From positions 6,164,501-6,228,500 of the forward strand of contig JARHVA010000021.1 of NCBI GenBank assembly GCA_037957365.1: DNA of 64,000 bases, written 5' to 3'. The notes under the pieces were generated by a model. The model worked only from the letters and a program-made list of their open reading frames with translations. It made no database searches and was not told the origin of the DNA. Source of the stretch: Torreya grandis (Eukaryota; Streptophyta; Pinopsida; Cupressales; Taxaceae). A program made the position numbers and the translations under genes. The stretch's first letter is position 1; each line of letters starts with the position of its first letter. Below are positions 36,801 through 48,196 of this stretch, one piece after another.

Positions 36801-37453
36801 TATTTGAATAATCTCTTTCATCACTTTGTGCATCCTTGTGTGACTAGTTTTTTGTGGCTTATTGAATCATTAGACCATCACATCTACATTTTCAATCACT
36901 TATCTTTAATATGTGTAATAGGTTATATCCTTGAGTTATGTTTGTCAATTTGTCCTATTAGAGCATAACTAGGTTATCATGCTCAAATTTGACCTACTAA
37001 GGCAAAATCATTGTTCAATCCAAGTCATCAAAATGATTATAACCACCTTTGGATAAATCATCATTTCAACCCACCTGCCTTGATGGGGCACATGCCTATG
37101 CCACTGATTATAATCACCTTTGGTCAAATCATTGTCTCAACCTCCATTACTAATTATAAATTCCTTTGAGAAAATTAGTAATTTTAAATCAATGCTTGCA
37201 AGCGTTATATCGATTGGATTAATTTCACCCATGGGTTAATTTATTTCTTCTTCTTGGTTCTTTTCGAGGGACAATCCATTAATTATATACATAAACCACT
37301 CTCTCGAGGGAGCATCATCATAGGTTTCCCAAACTTTTTTTGGAACATCATTTTTCAATCATTATCTCTTTTTTATTCTTAATGGATTTTTCATTATTTG
37401 AAAAGATGATACTTTGCATGTGTCTTGTAATGCCTTCTCAAACAGGGGTAAAA
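36801..37453 (+). other. 3' interior of nested element
   Basis: Non-coding. Repeated ATTATAA-CACCTTTGGxxAAAT phrases recur near 37,035 and 37,105, like those at 35,135-35,260. A weak purine run, AGGGGTAAAA, precedes the right LTR and could be the polypurine tract. Confidence 0.45.
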
Positions 37454-38590
37454 TGTAGACACCCTTTTTTAACCACTTATGTGTTTAAATGGATATCAGA
37501 CTGATTTCTTGAAAATAATACAAATTAAGGTTAAAAATCACTTTTCATCTTAAATTTATTCACACATTAGATGTAAGTGCCCTAAATCACATAAATGCAT
37601 CCCTAATTGGGGTATTACCTTGTACACAACAATTACCTCTCTATGATTCATCCCCAAAAAAATTATGATCTAACTAATTGATTTTTTGACCAAGGGTGAG
37701 GGATAACCTTACATTAATTTAAAAAATTCAATTAATCTAAAATTTCTTAATTGATTAAACTCAATTAAATGCATAGTTGAAAAGTCCATGGTTAATTAGT
37801 GAATTTTTATTTTTATAAATTTATAAATCCATATTTGATGATATCATCATGACATCACACAAATATATAAAATTCATAGCTTTTGGAATTTCTTATTTTC
37901 TAAATTCACCAATTAAATTTATTCCTCAACTCTCATGATAGTGTCCAAGTGGATCATGTAGAATTAATGAATTTCTATTTTTATAAATTCATAATTCAAC
38001 CAAAATATGTTATAGGAGTTGTCAATTGACTTGTAAAATATCAATAATTAGGTGGGAGATATAATCATTCTTGAACCATGTCTCTCACATGGCCCTCATG
38101 ATTATCTTTGACCCAACCTAGAGTTAGCCTAAATCAACCTAGGGTTAGACTGACTCAACCATAACTAGTTCTAAACCTAGCCTCCATGGGATTAGAGTTA
38201 GTTCTAAGACATATAAATACAAGTATCAAGACACCTCTAAATCAATATTTTTAGTGAAAAAACTAATGTATAATTGCCTATAGGAGAGCTTCACATGCCA
38301 AGCCAAAGCCAAGCCAAAGTGAGCAAGGGGAGATGATGCAAGATCACAATTGACAAATATTTCATTATCCACAAGCTAAACTCTATCTATGACCACATAC
38401 CAAAAAAATTTCCAAGCTAACAAGAAAGGTAAGTATTTGATTCTAGTTGTAGTTTGTTTTATTCTTGTTATTCATAGCTCCCCCTAGGTCTTAGTCTTGA
38501 AGTATTAAGTCTTTATGTGTTTCGGTTTGATTTATCTTCCAAACACTTGACTAACTATTAATTAGATTCCTTGGATACAATTTATTATTC
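37454..38590 (+). repeat. Right LTR of the nested element
   Basis: Starts TGTAGACACCC and aligns with 27,097-28,219. TATA box at 38,212-38,219. The end lies at GGATACA (38,579) or up to about 12 bp further, before Gypsy gag homology resumes. Confidence 0.82.
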
Positions 38591-39570
38591 ATGATAGTGT
38601 AGACATTCAAATGCTCTATGTCTTTCTTCTCCATATCCGTAATAGACATAAGCCCCATTTATTTAAAAACCACTCTCTAGCAACACCATAGCCTCATCCT
38701 CTCTGAAATATTCTTCATCTTTGTTGGTATTGAAACCTTTGTCTTATCTTTTTGATTTTCTTCACCACATGATGACGATCCTCTAGTGAGATTAAACCCA
38801 TCTCTAGTAGTATTGAACCCACCTCATCCTATTAATTGAGGGGATTTTCCTCTTCTTGGTCTAGTTTATCTTTTGAAAGTCCATCCATTTTGTTTTTCTT
38901 ATACTTTTAAAGCTAATTGATACACCTCCTCCATGCAAAGTATTCTATCTGATCAATTTATATTGAATAGAAAACTTCAAACCATTTACATATCTTGCAT
39001 TCATCTATTCTTATATTTCATCATGCTCCACTTGTATGGAAATCTTGTAAAAATCATATGTATAGTCTTGTATAATTATATCTTTTTGCCTTAAATTATA
39101 GAATATTCTATATAGGGTTTATGCATAATGCACAAGAAGAATTTATTCCTCAAATTCTTCTTCATCTTGCTCCACATGTTTATATTCTCTTTACCCTTTT
39201 CCTATCTCCCTTTTTGTAGGTGATCCAACTAAATCATTGGATGACCCTTAAATTTCATGCATACAACCTTTACTTTCTTATATTGTCTTGTCTCAGTGTT
39301 TTCTATTCAAAAATTTTCTCCATGTAGTTCATCTAATATATCAACTCTAGTTTTAAATTGCCTCCATAATTTAGAATGCCAACCTTGATTCATTTGTTCC
39401 TTCCTCTAAAGCCATAACCATCCTCTCTTCCATGGATGGGGGTTATTTTTGTTTATCTTCTTATTGAATTTAATATTAATAATTTGTTTCTTCCTATGTT
39501 TCATCTTCTCACATTTGTCTTTGCATTGTGATAATTAAGGTTAATTATTTCACTTACCTCTAGAGCTCTT
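38590..39570 (-). pseudogene. Ty3/Gypsy gag remnant
   Basis: Minus-strand reading shows the retrotransposon-gag capsid signature DIIIQDYTYDFYKISIQV and ARYVNGLKFSIQYKL (about 38,920-39,090). A degenerate zinc knuckle follows, ending GEERHRAFEC (about 38,600-38,650), in which the first two cysteines read as tyrosine. It continues, across the nested element, into the protease-RT region at 27,096. Stops are frequent. Confidence 0.8.
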
Positions 39571-39621
39571 CCATAGTCCTATTTATCTTAGCAATTTCTC
39601 ATCATCCTTATCCTATCACCA

Positions 39622-40336
39622 TAGTTTAAACCTATTATCTAATCATAGAATAATATTTAAACACATAATTTTTAAAACTTGATACAAATTAATAAAGATA
39701 TTAATTCCAAGATTCAAACTTGATCTAATACTAGATGATGAAAACATAAACTAGCTAAGCAAAATTTCAATAGAAATAAAACTTAGAAATTGCATGAAAG
39801 CAAAATTCTCTACTGATTTTCATTGAATGAATAAAATATTACTCATGAGTCTTTAAATAAAAATAGAGTTGACATGTATAATTAAAAAATATAAATAAAT
39901 TAAAATCTACCTAAAGCTAATTGACCCATGTAATTTTTAGAAAATTACTAATTTTAGTAACTTTCATCTTCTAGTAATTTTTCAACCACTATTTTTAATA
40001 AGTTTTGTATACAATATAAAATGAGCCTAAAAATATCCACATACACTCTAAACACTAAAATTAACCTAATGGACAAATTTAAACTAAAGTTCATGTCTGG
40101 TTACAAAAATATGCTATTTTAAAAATAGAAAAATTAGGGAAAAAATATTAAAATGCATTTTCAAACACTTATATGATAATTTATGGCCCTTTATTTTTTT
40201 TAAAAATATATCAAACTAAATAGAGTGGGTTATGTCTAAAATAAACTTTTTAAGATGATCATTTTGGTGCAAACGATAGTTCAAATAGAGTTACGAATCA
40301 AAAGTTATGGCCTCTAAAAGTTTGGTCTCTGCATCA
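39622..40336 (-). repeat. 5' LTR of the Gypsy element
   Basis: Partner of 22,883-23,567. On the minus strand it starts TGATGCAGAGACC. Its inner end is next to a TGGTGATAGG that could be the primer-binding site, although this does not match the usual Met-tRNA site well. Confidence 0.75.
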
Positions 40337-40627
40337 CTATATCTCTCCCTACAAGCAAGTGAAACTTACAATCATCTAGAATACAATGTAAAAAAAATGA
40401 ATAGGTAATGGCACCAAAAATCCACACCATACATATTTATTGTAATGGAATAGATGCTGGTTAATACCCTATTACACATTTATGTCAGATATTGGAGAAG
40501 GCAATTACATTTTTGCCTTTTAGTATAAGAGAGAAAATATTCAATAGAATTGTTGATAGAGATTAATTTACATAGAATAAAATTTAAAATCCTCTGTGAA
40601 GACATAGGTTTTAAAGATAGTTCCTCA

Positions 40628-41133
40628 CTATGTTACTTTACCTAGATGCCTTGGAGATTGTTTATTATAATCATATCCCAAAATGCTTAACCTTGCAAGC
40701 TTATTATGAATTAAAAATGACATGTTGTGATGATAAGTGTGGTAATCACTAATTGTGCTACCATTTTTGGACTTTACCTCATGAGAAGCACCCTCATTTT
40801 TTGTAGTGTTTGTAAGAGAGTTGGTGCTTGCCAAATACTTCATGTTTTGTAGAGGTTCTAATGTCTCAAAACATCCTTCACAAGTGGTCTTACTCAAAGA
40901 TTTTTGCTAAGGCATTGGTAAGCTAAATTAGAAGCATTATGAGTAGCCTTTATAAAATATTATCCCTCCAACTTAGGATCCATAATGTGTAATAACTTGC
41001 TTATGTCATTTAGATAAGAAAGATCTAATTCTTCCAAGTTAAGCTCGCTATTGGGCCATTTTTATCCATGGACCTTATTCCATTCAGAAACACTATTAAT
41101 ACAACACCAAATTTGTAGACATCACTTTTGACA
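40628..41133 (-). pseudogene. Receptor-like cytoplasmic kinase (PBS1/PBL-type) C-terminal fragment
   Basis: Minus-strand reading begins IVKSDVYKFGVVLIVFLNG (kinase subdomain IX, normally KSDVYSFGVVLLELLTG), then RSMDKNGPIAS. A LEELDLSYLNDISKLLHIMD segment follows, then PKLEG-YFIKATHNASNLAYQCLSKN (subdomains X-XI). It closes with an ETLEPLQNMK-like end at 40,830-40,897 and a short tail to 40,628. The N-lobe, catalytic loop and DFG are absent, and stops and a frameshift are present. Active relatives are cytoplasmic Ser/Thr kinases in immune-receptor signalling. This copy cannot be active. Confidence 0.75.
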
Positions 41134-41314
41134 ATAAATAAACTTTTTTTTAAAGGAAAGTAAATGGTAAAATATAACCCTCTATTTGGCCACTAAAATA
41201 ATCATATGAACCTTTCATTTATTGATATCTGGCATGTGGATGTCACTAAGACATTATACTAAAGCTTTTACACATAAATATGGATCCTATAGACTAAACA
41301 TGAGCCTTTTCTCA

Positions 41315-41530
41315 CATCCTTCATGTTTTGTAGTTATAAGGTCTCCACAACATCCTTCATAAGTGGCATTAATTTAAGATTTTAGATAAAGCATTGGTAG
41401 GCCAAATTATAAATTTTATGAGCAAACTTATATAATAATAGCCCTCCAACCTAGGATCCATAGTGTAGTAATTTCATGTTATCATCTAGATAAAAAGGAA
41501 TCCATAATGCCAAGTTAAGTGAGATATGTG
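41315..41530 (-). pseudogene. Second, shorter copy of the kinase C-terminal fragment
   Basis: It repeats the end of the adjacent fragment: an IMDPRLEG-type segment near 41,440-41,465, a PTNALSKIL piece, and MKDVVETL-LQNMK near 41,320-41,375. DNA similarity to 40,840-41,040 is obvious by eye (GGATCCATA-TGT, GCATTGGTA-GC-AAATTA, CATCCTTCA-AAGTGG). It is a tandem duplicate or two exonic relics of neighbouring kinase genes. Confidence 0.65.
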
Positions 41531-43320
41531 GTGAAATCTAACATAGTCACACAGTCTATTTGTAATGGTCCAACAAAGTATAAAGGGTCATGGAGTAATT
41601 TTTAAAATATATATACATTATGTAGTTATGTCTTACCTAATAGGCCTCTTTATACCATGTGACTCATCCACACTAAGTGCATGTCATGCACACCTGTGGC
41701 CTTTTGTTATGGATTTTAAATCGATTAAGATGCAATAATTTTTTTAATGGGTCTATAGACTTTCAAAATAGTTCACAAAGTTTTTGGGTTAATTCTTAAC
41801 TACATTCAAGGCAAAAATAAAAGACTCGAAGACTTACATTGACCTCCATGACTACATTCCAATTAAAAGCTATCATGTGTCAATTTGTGATAGGTCAATG
41901 AAGAGGACAAAAGGAAAAGTTAGAGATCAAAAATGTGAAGGTAGGTCATTTGTGTGATAATGCCATGTGGTTGTTATGATACAAAGGTGATAAAATTTAT
42001 AGATTAATAATCCAACTTAGATATAACTTATAAAAGACAAAATGACCATAGTGAAAAAGTGAACCACATTATCTCATGTTTTTTGATAATGACATGTGGG
42101 TGGTAACAAGATTCATGGGCTTTCCTTTCTATTTGTGACTAAAAAATATAAAAAAAATATAGGTATAAAACTATATTAATAAAACTCTGATTAGAAACAT
42201 GACACATAGCTTTCCCTAATAAGACATGAAACACTGCTCTTCTTTATTTATCATGGCCATTTGTTTTCACTTTAGTTGTGATCAATGGATATGTGACAAA
42301 CGATAAGGACTTATAGGTCATAGAGTGACATCATCCATATAGTTCCTTGTAGTCATTTGTGGGGGTTTTAGTTCACTGTGGTCAATTATATTGAAACATG
42401 TGGCCTCCTTATATTCACCAAGGGGTCACAGGGTGTTGAAGATCACAATGATTATTTTTCGAACTCTTTAGACTTATAGATGTGTCCATTCCATTTTATA
42501 GTCTTCATACACCTGATCCTAAATAACAAACATAATACCAAGTATATGTATATCTAATATGTCATATAAAGCACTTCATATAAGATCACTACCATCACCA
42601 ACCTACTATTAAGATCCACACTTATTTATATCTTTATAGTATAAAGAGATATAATAAAAAATATAATAATAATAAAAATCAACAAAATCAATATATACAA
42701 TCCAAATTTATATTTAACCATGGTATAAATAATAATTATATTAATCCAAGCACTAAACAAAATTTATTTATTATATTTCATAATTAAATATATCCATACC
42801 ATCTTACAAGAACTTGATATTCTATACTTTATTTATAAAAATAACAAATTCCTAATTAGATTTGATCATTTATGTATAATTCAATTGTGATCAATAATTA
42901 AAAGGTTCAAAAATCTAATAAATAAGTTTATAAAGATTATAAAAAAAAATGTTTTGGAAATGAAACTCCCTTGAGATGTAATTTCCTCGTCTCTTTTGCC
43001 ATGTAAACGATACAAGAAATAATAGAAAATTTAAATTTCCATTTTATGGTGTATGAACTTACAAATCGTAGTTTTGGGAGGTTAATGAGAATAATTTGTG
43101 AGGTGGCGTAATAGTTAAGAAAAGCGTGATTTAATCAATTTCTTGAATATTTACTTTCGGCAAAACATTTATCATAATTATTAATGAACGAGTGTTTGTT
43201 GCAGACATGTATAAAGTCTAAAACAATTTAATTCCCAACTGTGATATGTTGTGCGAACGCCCCGCTCTCTACTCTTGCCGATCATTGCAAACACATTTCC
43301 ACTTATATAAATATTATATA
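41531..43320. other. AT-rich stretch without recognised gene
   Basis: No domain, element terminus or repeat family could be assigned. Confidence 0.4.
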
Positions 43321-43321
43321 T

Positions 43322-43324
<3 letters not shown>

Positions 43325-43371
<47 letters not shown>
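43325..43371. repeat. (TA)n microsatellite, ~46 bp
   Basis: A pure TA run. The Ile-Tyr peptide reading across it is an artefact. Confidence 0.95.
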
Positions 43372-43377
<6 letters not shown>

Positions 43378-46300
43378 TTGAATATATAAACATTTAATTT
43401 TTATGTATAATAAATAATTTTTTTTATAATCAATGAAATATGAATGAGTTGGTTAAGTAATTGGATTGTTTCAAATCCCTATAAATAATTATGTTAAAGT
43501 ATAAAATATATAAATAATATATTATTTAATGAATTGAAATTATGGAAAATCCTTCTAAAAAGATGATAAAAATTATATATAATTCTATAAAAATATTATT
43601 TAAATAAGTTTTAAATATTAGATAATGATTGTAAGAAAGGGAGTACATTTATTATATTGGATCTTCTTTTTCACTTTAGTTTTTGTACGATTTATAAGGT
43701 TTCAGTTTTATTCAGTGTTTGACTGATATATATATGAAAATTCTTAAATAATTTTGATAGAAAATATACCCTTATTTTCTTAAATCTTATCCAAATATAA
43801 CATCTCTTCTGAAATATTTTCCATTAAAAAAGAAAAAAAAAAAATTATGTCTTAAAAATTAGAAATAATTTTTCTTCCTCTACTAGCTTTAAATCTATTT
43901 GAACTTTTATAAATAAATATTACTAATCTAATAAAATAAAATAATAAAAATAAAATAAGAAACATTTTATTTTGACTCTCCACCTCTAATAATATAGATA
44001 AGTAAACTGTAAATAGAAAACGTAATAAATTTATTTAATAAATTTAAGAGATGAGTTTCTATTTTTTTTTAATAGAAAAAATCAATTAGATATGAGTGCA
44101 GTTTTTCTATTTTTTTAATTAAAAGTAAATTTATTAGATAATTGTTTTGAAAAGTTTAAAAATTATTATTTTTATATAAATAATAGAATTTGAGGAGAGA
44201 AAAAATAATATTTTATTTAAAAATAAATCTAAAATGTATTTTACATTTTTTCCCATTTCCCATTTTATATATTTTCTTAATATATGGTGATTGAGAGCTT
44301 CCAAATCATTTAAATTTCACTACTTAATATTATCACGAACCTAATAAAAAAACCATGTTATTATTACTATCTTAAAAAGAATATAATGTTAAATATTAAT
44401 ATTATCTATATTACATATTTATAATATTAAATATAATATTGTAATATTTATTAATTAAATGATTTATACTATAAAATGAAATTTCTTATGATTTCATATA
44501 GACATTTTATATTATAATTTCAAAAATTATATATATTTTATAAATTTTTATTTTTACCAATTTTAAAATATAAAATTATAATATAATTTATAAAATATAA
44601 TATTAACTTAATATTTATTTTTATTCTAAAATAAAAATTCATAATATACACATACCCCCAATATAAATCAAATTTAAATAAATTCAAACAATAACATAAT
44701 CTACAATTTTCAAGCCAACTTCCAATATTTGAAAACATTTTCCTCAAACATCGAAAAGGAGTCACTATCACCACTCAACACGACCCAACTTGTATGTTGC
44801 CATAGCTCTACAATTACACTCCTTTTTTGTTTGGGGTGGGAGAGAGGGGGTTTGGCATTAAACACTCCCCCCACCTATATATATATATGTAATTTTATTT
44901 TTTATTTTTTAATTAATTTTTAAAATTTAAAGTAAAATGTGATATATATGAAATTGTTTATTATATTATTTTATTATTTTTTAAAAAAGTTTTGAATTCT
45001 TTAAAAAAGATTATAATTATAATTTTTATAAAAAGTAAAGTATGTATATATTTTATTTGAAATAAAATTAAATATTTTTATGTATTTTTTTGATTAAAAA
45101 TAAGTATGAAAGTTTTAATAAGGTTATACAAATTTTGAAAAAATAGAATAATAAATTATTAAAATTTACAAACTTTTCACAAACGAAACTCAGTTCAATG
45201 GGTGGGTTACAAGACCAGATAAACTCCAAATTAATTGCTTAAAATCATTTAAAAATCAGCAAATCAACATCATAGTAGATATCATTAAGATATCCAACAA
45301 ACAACAATCAAATAATAAAGATAAAAATCATCCACAACCGCAAGCAACACTATTGAAGCTATACAAGAAGCATTTGATCACTGCTCTATCAAGATAATAA
45401 TAAGAGAGTGTTAAATCACCCAATGACATTGGTTAACCTTATACTTCATTAATAAGAGATGTTAAATCAACCAATGGCATTGGATGGCCTTATATTTTAT
45501 CGGGAGAGAAGGTCCTCCATTATATCATTTACCATTTCCTCATCATTTGATTGCAAATGTTCAACTTCAGATCTCTAACCTTTTCTTTTGACTGAGGAGT
45601 TCAGGATAGCAATAGGTCTCAACCCCAAATTACAAGAAGGAGAAGCCCAGTTCTCTGTCAAAGAACAAGAGCGAGAACTCAAGACAAGGGCAGAAATTGG
45701 GCTTGGAGGGGTCTCTTTCCTCGGGGAGGAAAGGACCTAGACACTTTGAGAGAGGGAGCAGACTTAGCAAGATAGTAGAATTTTCTATGGTTGTCTCATA
45801 TAAAATATTGAACAGAAACTTCATCTTTCTTCCTTCAAACAAATCTCGAATGAGAAGAAAAATTCTAAAAACCCTTTAAAAAAAGTTCAAATACCTTCTA
45901 TATTAATATTTTCAGATAATCTCTTTTATAAACCACACACAATGATGTTAAATATAAAAATAATTTATTTAAACTAACTCATATCAAAATCTACACATTT
46001 CAACAATTCATATAAATCCTACATACTCAATAAATCTTTCTATTTAAAGTTTATAGAACTAACTTTTTATAACATATGTACAAAATTTACTTAAAAATTT
46101 TAAAATTCAATATTAAATTATTAAATTAGAAATACCTAAATTACCTCCCAAACTTTGAATGAGATATTTTGAAAACAAACATAAAATAATCCTATATACA
46201 TATGAATTGATTAATGCAACTACATTGATAATCTATAACTCATCTATCTCATCAATACTTAGTTTATTTACTATTTTTTTTTAAATGCGCACACTCAAGT

Positions 46301-46480
46301 TTACAATGATAATGATTTTTAAAAAAAAAAAAAATGGAATAAAAATAAAATTGAAGAACTATTGTGAGATTTGTCCTCTACGATTAAAATTTATGAAACT
46401 CATGCAAAAAATTGTTTGGATTCCCTTGATTCAATAGCTATATTTAACTAATGTTACCTGCATGTATTGACTTATTGGTT
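43372..46480. other. Very AT-rich stretch, few landmarks
   Basis: Mostly A/T homopolymer-like text. A G-rich/C-rich pair near 44,838-44,874 (GGGGTGGGAG and CTCCCCCCACC) could fold as a hairpin. CTTTCCTC-GGG-GAGGAAAG at 45,715-45,733 is a perfect 8-bp stem in a locally GC-richer patch (45,600-45,780). No gene was recognised. Confidence 0.5.
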
Positions 46481-46485
46481 GTGTA

Positions 46486-46566
46486 GGTTCTGGCAGGATT
46501 AGTGTCGGCTTTCCACCGTGGGCCTTCTTTCGTGACAAGTTATGAAGTGGTTAAAACAGGTTTAAA
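46486..46566 (+). pseudogene. Small exon-like island, unidentified
   Basis: After an acceptor-like TTGTGTAG the plus strand is open for about 27 codons, reading VLAGLVSAFHRGPSFVTSYE and onward, with a base composition unlike the AT-rich flanks. No family was recognised and no neighbouring exon was found. Confidence 0.25.
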
Positions 46567-47360
46567 CTGTTGTATTAAAAAAAGAAAGGAAACACTTTTT
46601 TTTTTAAATTCTTTTTTAAAGGGTTTATATGTTAGAGGTTTTTTTTGAGTATTTATAGAGAAATTTTATGTAGGGGTTATTAGAGTTATTCTATTTATAA
46701 TTTTGTATTTTAAAATAAGGGATCATGGATTGTTTAAGAAGTAGTTTTTGAAGGGTGGAAAATATTAGAAACTTCAAGATTTAATTTTCATAATAAATTT
46801 TAATTTAATAATTCTTTTTTTCAAATAATTTTTTTTAGTAAAATACTAGTAGAGAATTTAGGTGGTCTTATGAAGTTCTATGAAAAATAAAAAACATGGA
46901 AACAAGTAATTTGTAACAAAGTTTTTTTTATTAAATATAAATTTGTAAATGAATAAATTTCATTTAAAATTTTATTGTACATAAAAGTAAAAAGAATTTC
47001 AACTATTAACTCCTAAAAAATTATAACATATATATACTCAATTTTTTTACATCATAAAATCATATTTATTATATATATTCTTAAAATTAATTATTGTCTT
47101 TATAATTTTATTTACAATGATCTCATATAACATTATCAAAATTTAAAAACTGTTAAAAAATAATCACACTTTAAAATAAGAAGCAATAATTATTTAGAAA
47201 AAAAACTTTTAAAAATAAAAAATAATAAAATACTGAATATTTACAATAACTACTTTATATAATCAAACATTATTTATTTATTCATTCAAATAATTTTTTT
47301 AACAAAATTTATAGAAATCATAAAACCACAAAAAAAAGCAAGCTCCAATAATTTTTCAAC
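46567..47360. other. AT-rich stretch without recognised feature
   Basis: Homopolymer-rich sequence; nothing recognised. Confidence 0.5.
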
Positions 47361-47400
47361 AATACCCCTAAAACATAATTAATACCCCTAAAACATAATT
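47361..47400 (+). repeat. Perfect 20-bp tandem duplication
   Basis: AATACCCCTAAAACATAATT occurs twice in immediate succession, about 0.8 kb upstream of the MYB start. It looks like a recent duplication. Confidence 0.95.
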
Positions 47401-48024
47401 AGCTAACCCAGCATGGGACCCTACCTTATTATACATTATAATAAACTGCAGAATCCCATAAAAGCTGTTAGATGAGTCTATTATAATTCCGATTGTTTTT
47501 TGTGGAATAGGAAAAAATCAAGAGTGAGCTTTATGGTATTTAATAATATCCCAAAAGAGTATTGCAGCGCATGGATTGGATGATGAAAGGGCAACCTTAA
47601 TTTGAAATTTGAGAAAAGAAAGCAGCTTGAGCTGTGCATGCCATGATAATTATCAGCACCTTAGAAAAAAAATTAAAATACCAAGCGAATAACTGAGAAT
47701 ATCACCACTTTAAAGAAAGTTAAGAATAAATAGAGAATAGCAGTTGATTTTAGACAGGAATGGCAGTTGAGTAAATAGTAAAATTTGAATCAGAGCAGAG
47801 AGCTGGGCCTTAAAGCTTCTGTACTGATAACAACCTTTCTGGCAATCAATGTGTAGCACGTCTGTTTATATAAACAATGACTAATAATTTTATAGTAAAA
47901 TGAGTAATTGAGCCCATTTAATATATGCCGTTATAAAGTTGTACCAGGGAAAAGGAATTTGCAGCCATAATTCAACTGAATTGTTTGATACATGAATTAA
48001 AAAGGATTGGAGAAATTATAGTAA

Positions 48025-48054
48025 GTGGAAGTGGAGCTTCCACTGCTATATATT
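48025..48054 (+). promoter_or_regulatory. Core promoter of the MYB gene: inverted repeat and TATA box
   Basis: A TATATATT box at 48,047-48,054 lies 143 bp before the MYB start codon, leaving room for a 5' leader of roughly 110 nt. Three bases upstream of it is the perfect inverted repeat GTGGAAG-TGGAG-CTTCCAC (48,025-48,043). Whether a factor binds it is unknown. Confidence 0.55.
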
Positions 48055-48196
48055 TGCGAATGTCATGTATTATTTTTGAGCTATTAAAAGTCTCTGTCTT
48101 CTTTAGTGCCCTGCAAGAAAGCCTTGCAATTGTTTTGCTTCGTCTCATAGACAGGTAGAGGGTACTGATAAAATTGTTTCACTCATTCAATAAAAA

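Larger units (their letters stand above)
27097..38590 (+). mobile_element. Non-autonomous plus-strand LTR element nested in the Gypsy element
   Basis: Two direct repeats starting TGTAGACAC (27,097 and 37,454) and ending near 28,207-28,219 and 38,580-38,590 flank a 9.2-kb interior. The interior carries TGGTGGGACAACTC as a candidate primer-binding site just after the left LTR, tandem repeats and a decayed repetitive ORF, but no recognisable gag, protease, RT or integrase. That resembles large non-autonomous (LARD-like) elements. It sits inside the minus-strand Gypsy element between gag and protease and holds a solo LTR at 29,377-30,349. No clean target-site duplication was found. Confidence 0.75.
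22883..40336 (-). mobile_element. Decayed Ty3/Gypsy retrotransposon, split by a nested element
   Basis: On the minus strand the order is 5' LTR (39,622-40,336), gag with degenerate zinc knuckle (38,590-39,570), protease, RT, RNase H, integrase (27,096 down to 23,880), polypurine tract, 3' LTR (22,883-23,567). The gag and pol halves belong together and are separated by an 11.5-kb plus-strand element at 27,097-38,59x. Without the insert the element would be about 6 kb, normal for Gypsy. Gene order places integrase after RT, as in Ty3/Gypsy. All frames carry stops. No clean target-site duplication was found. Confidence 0.85.
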
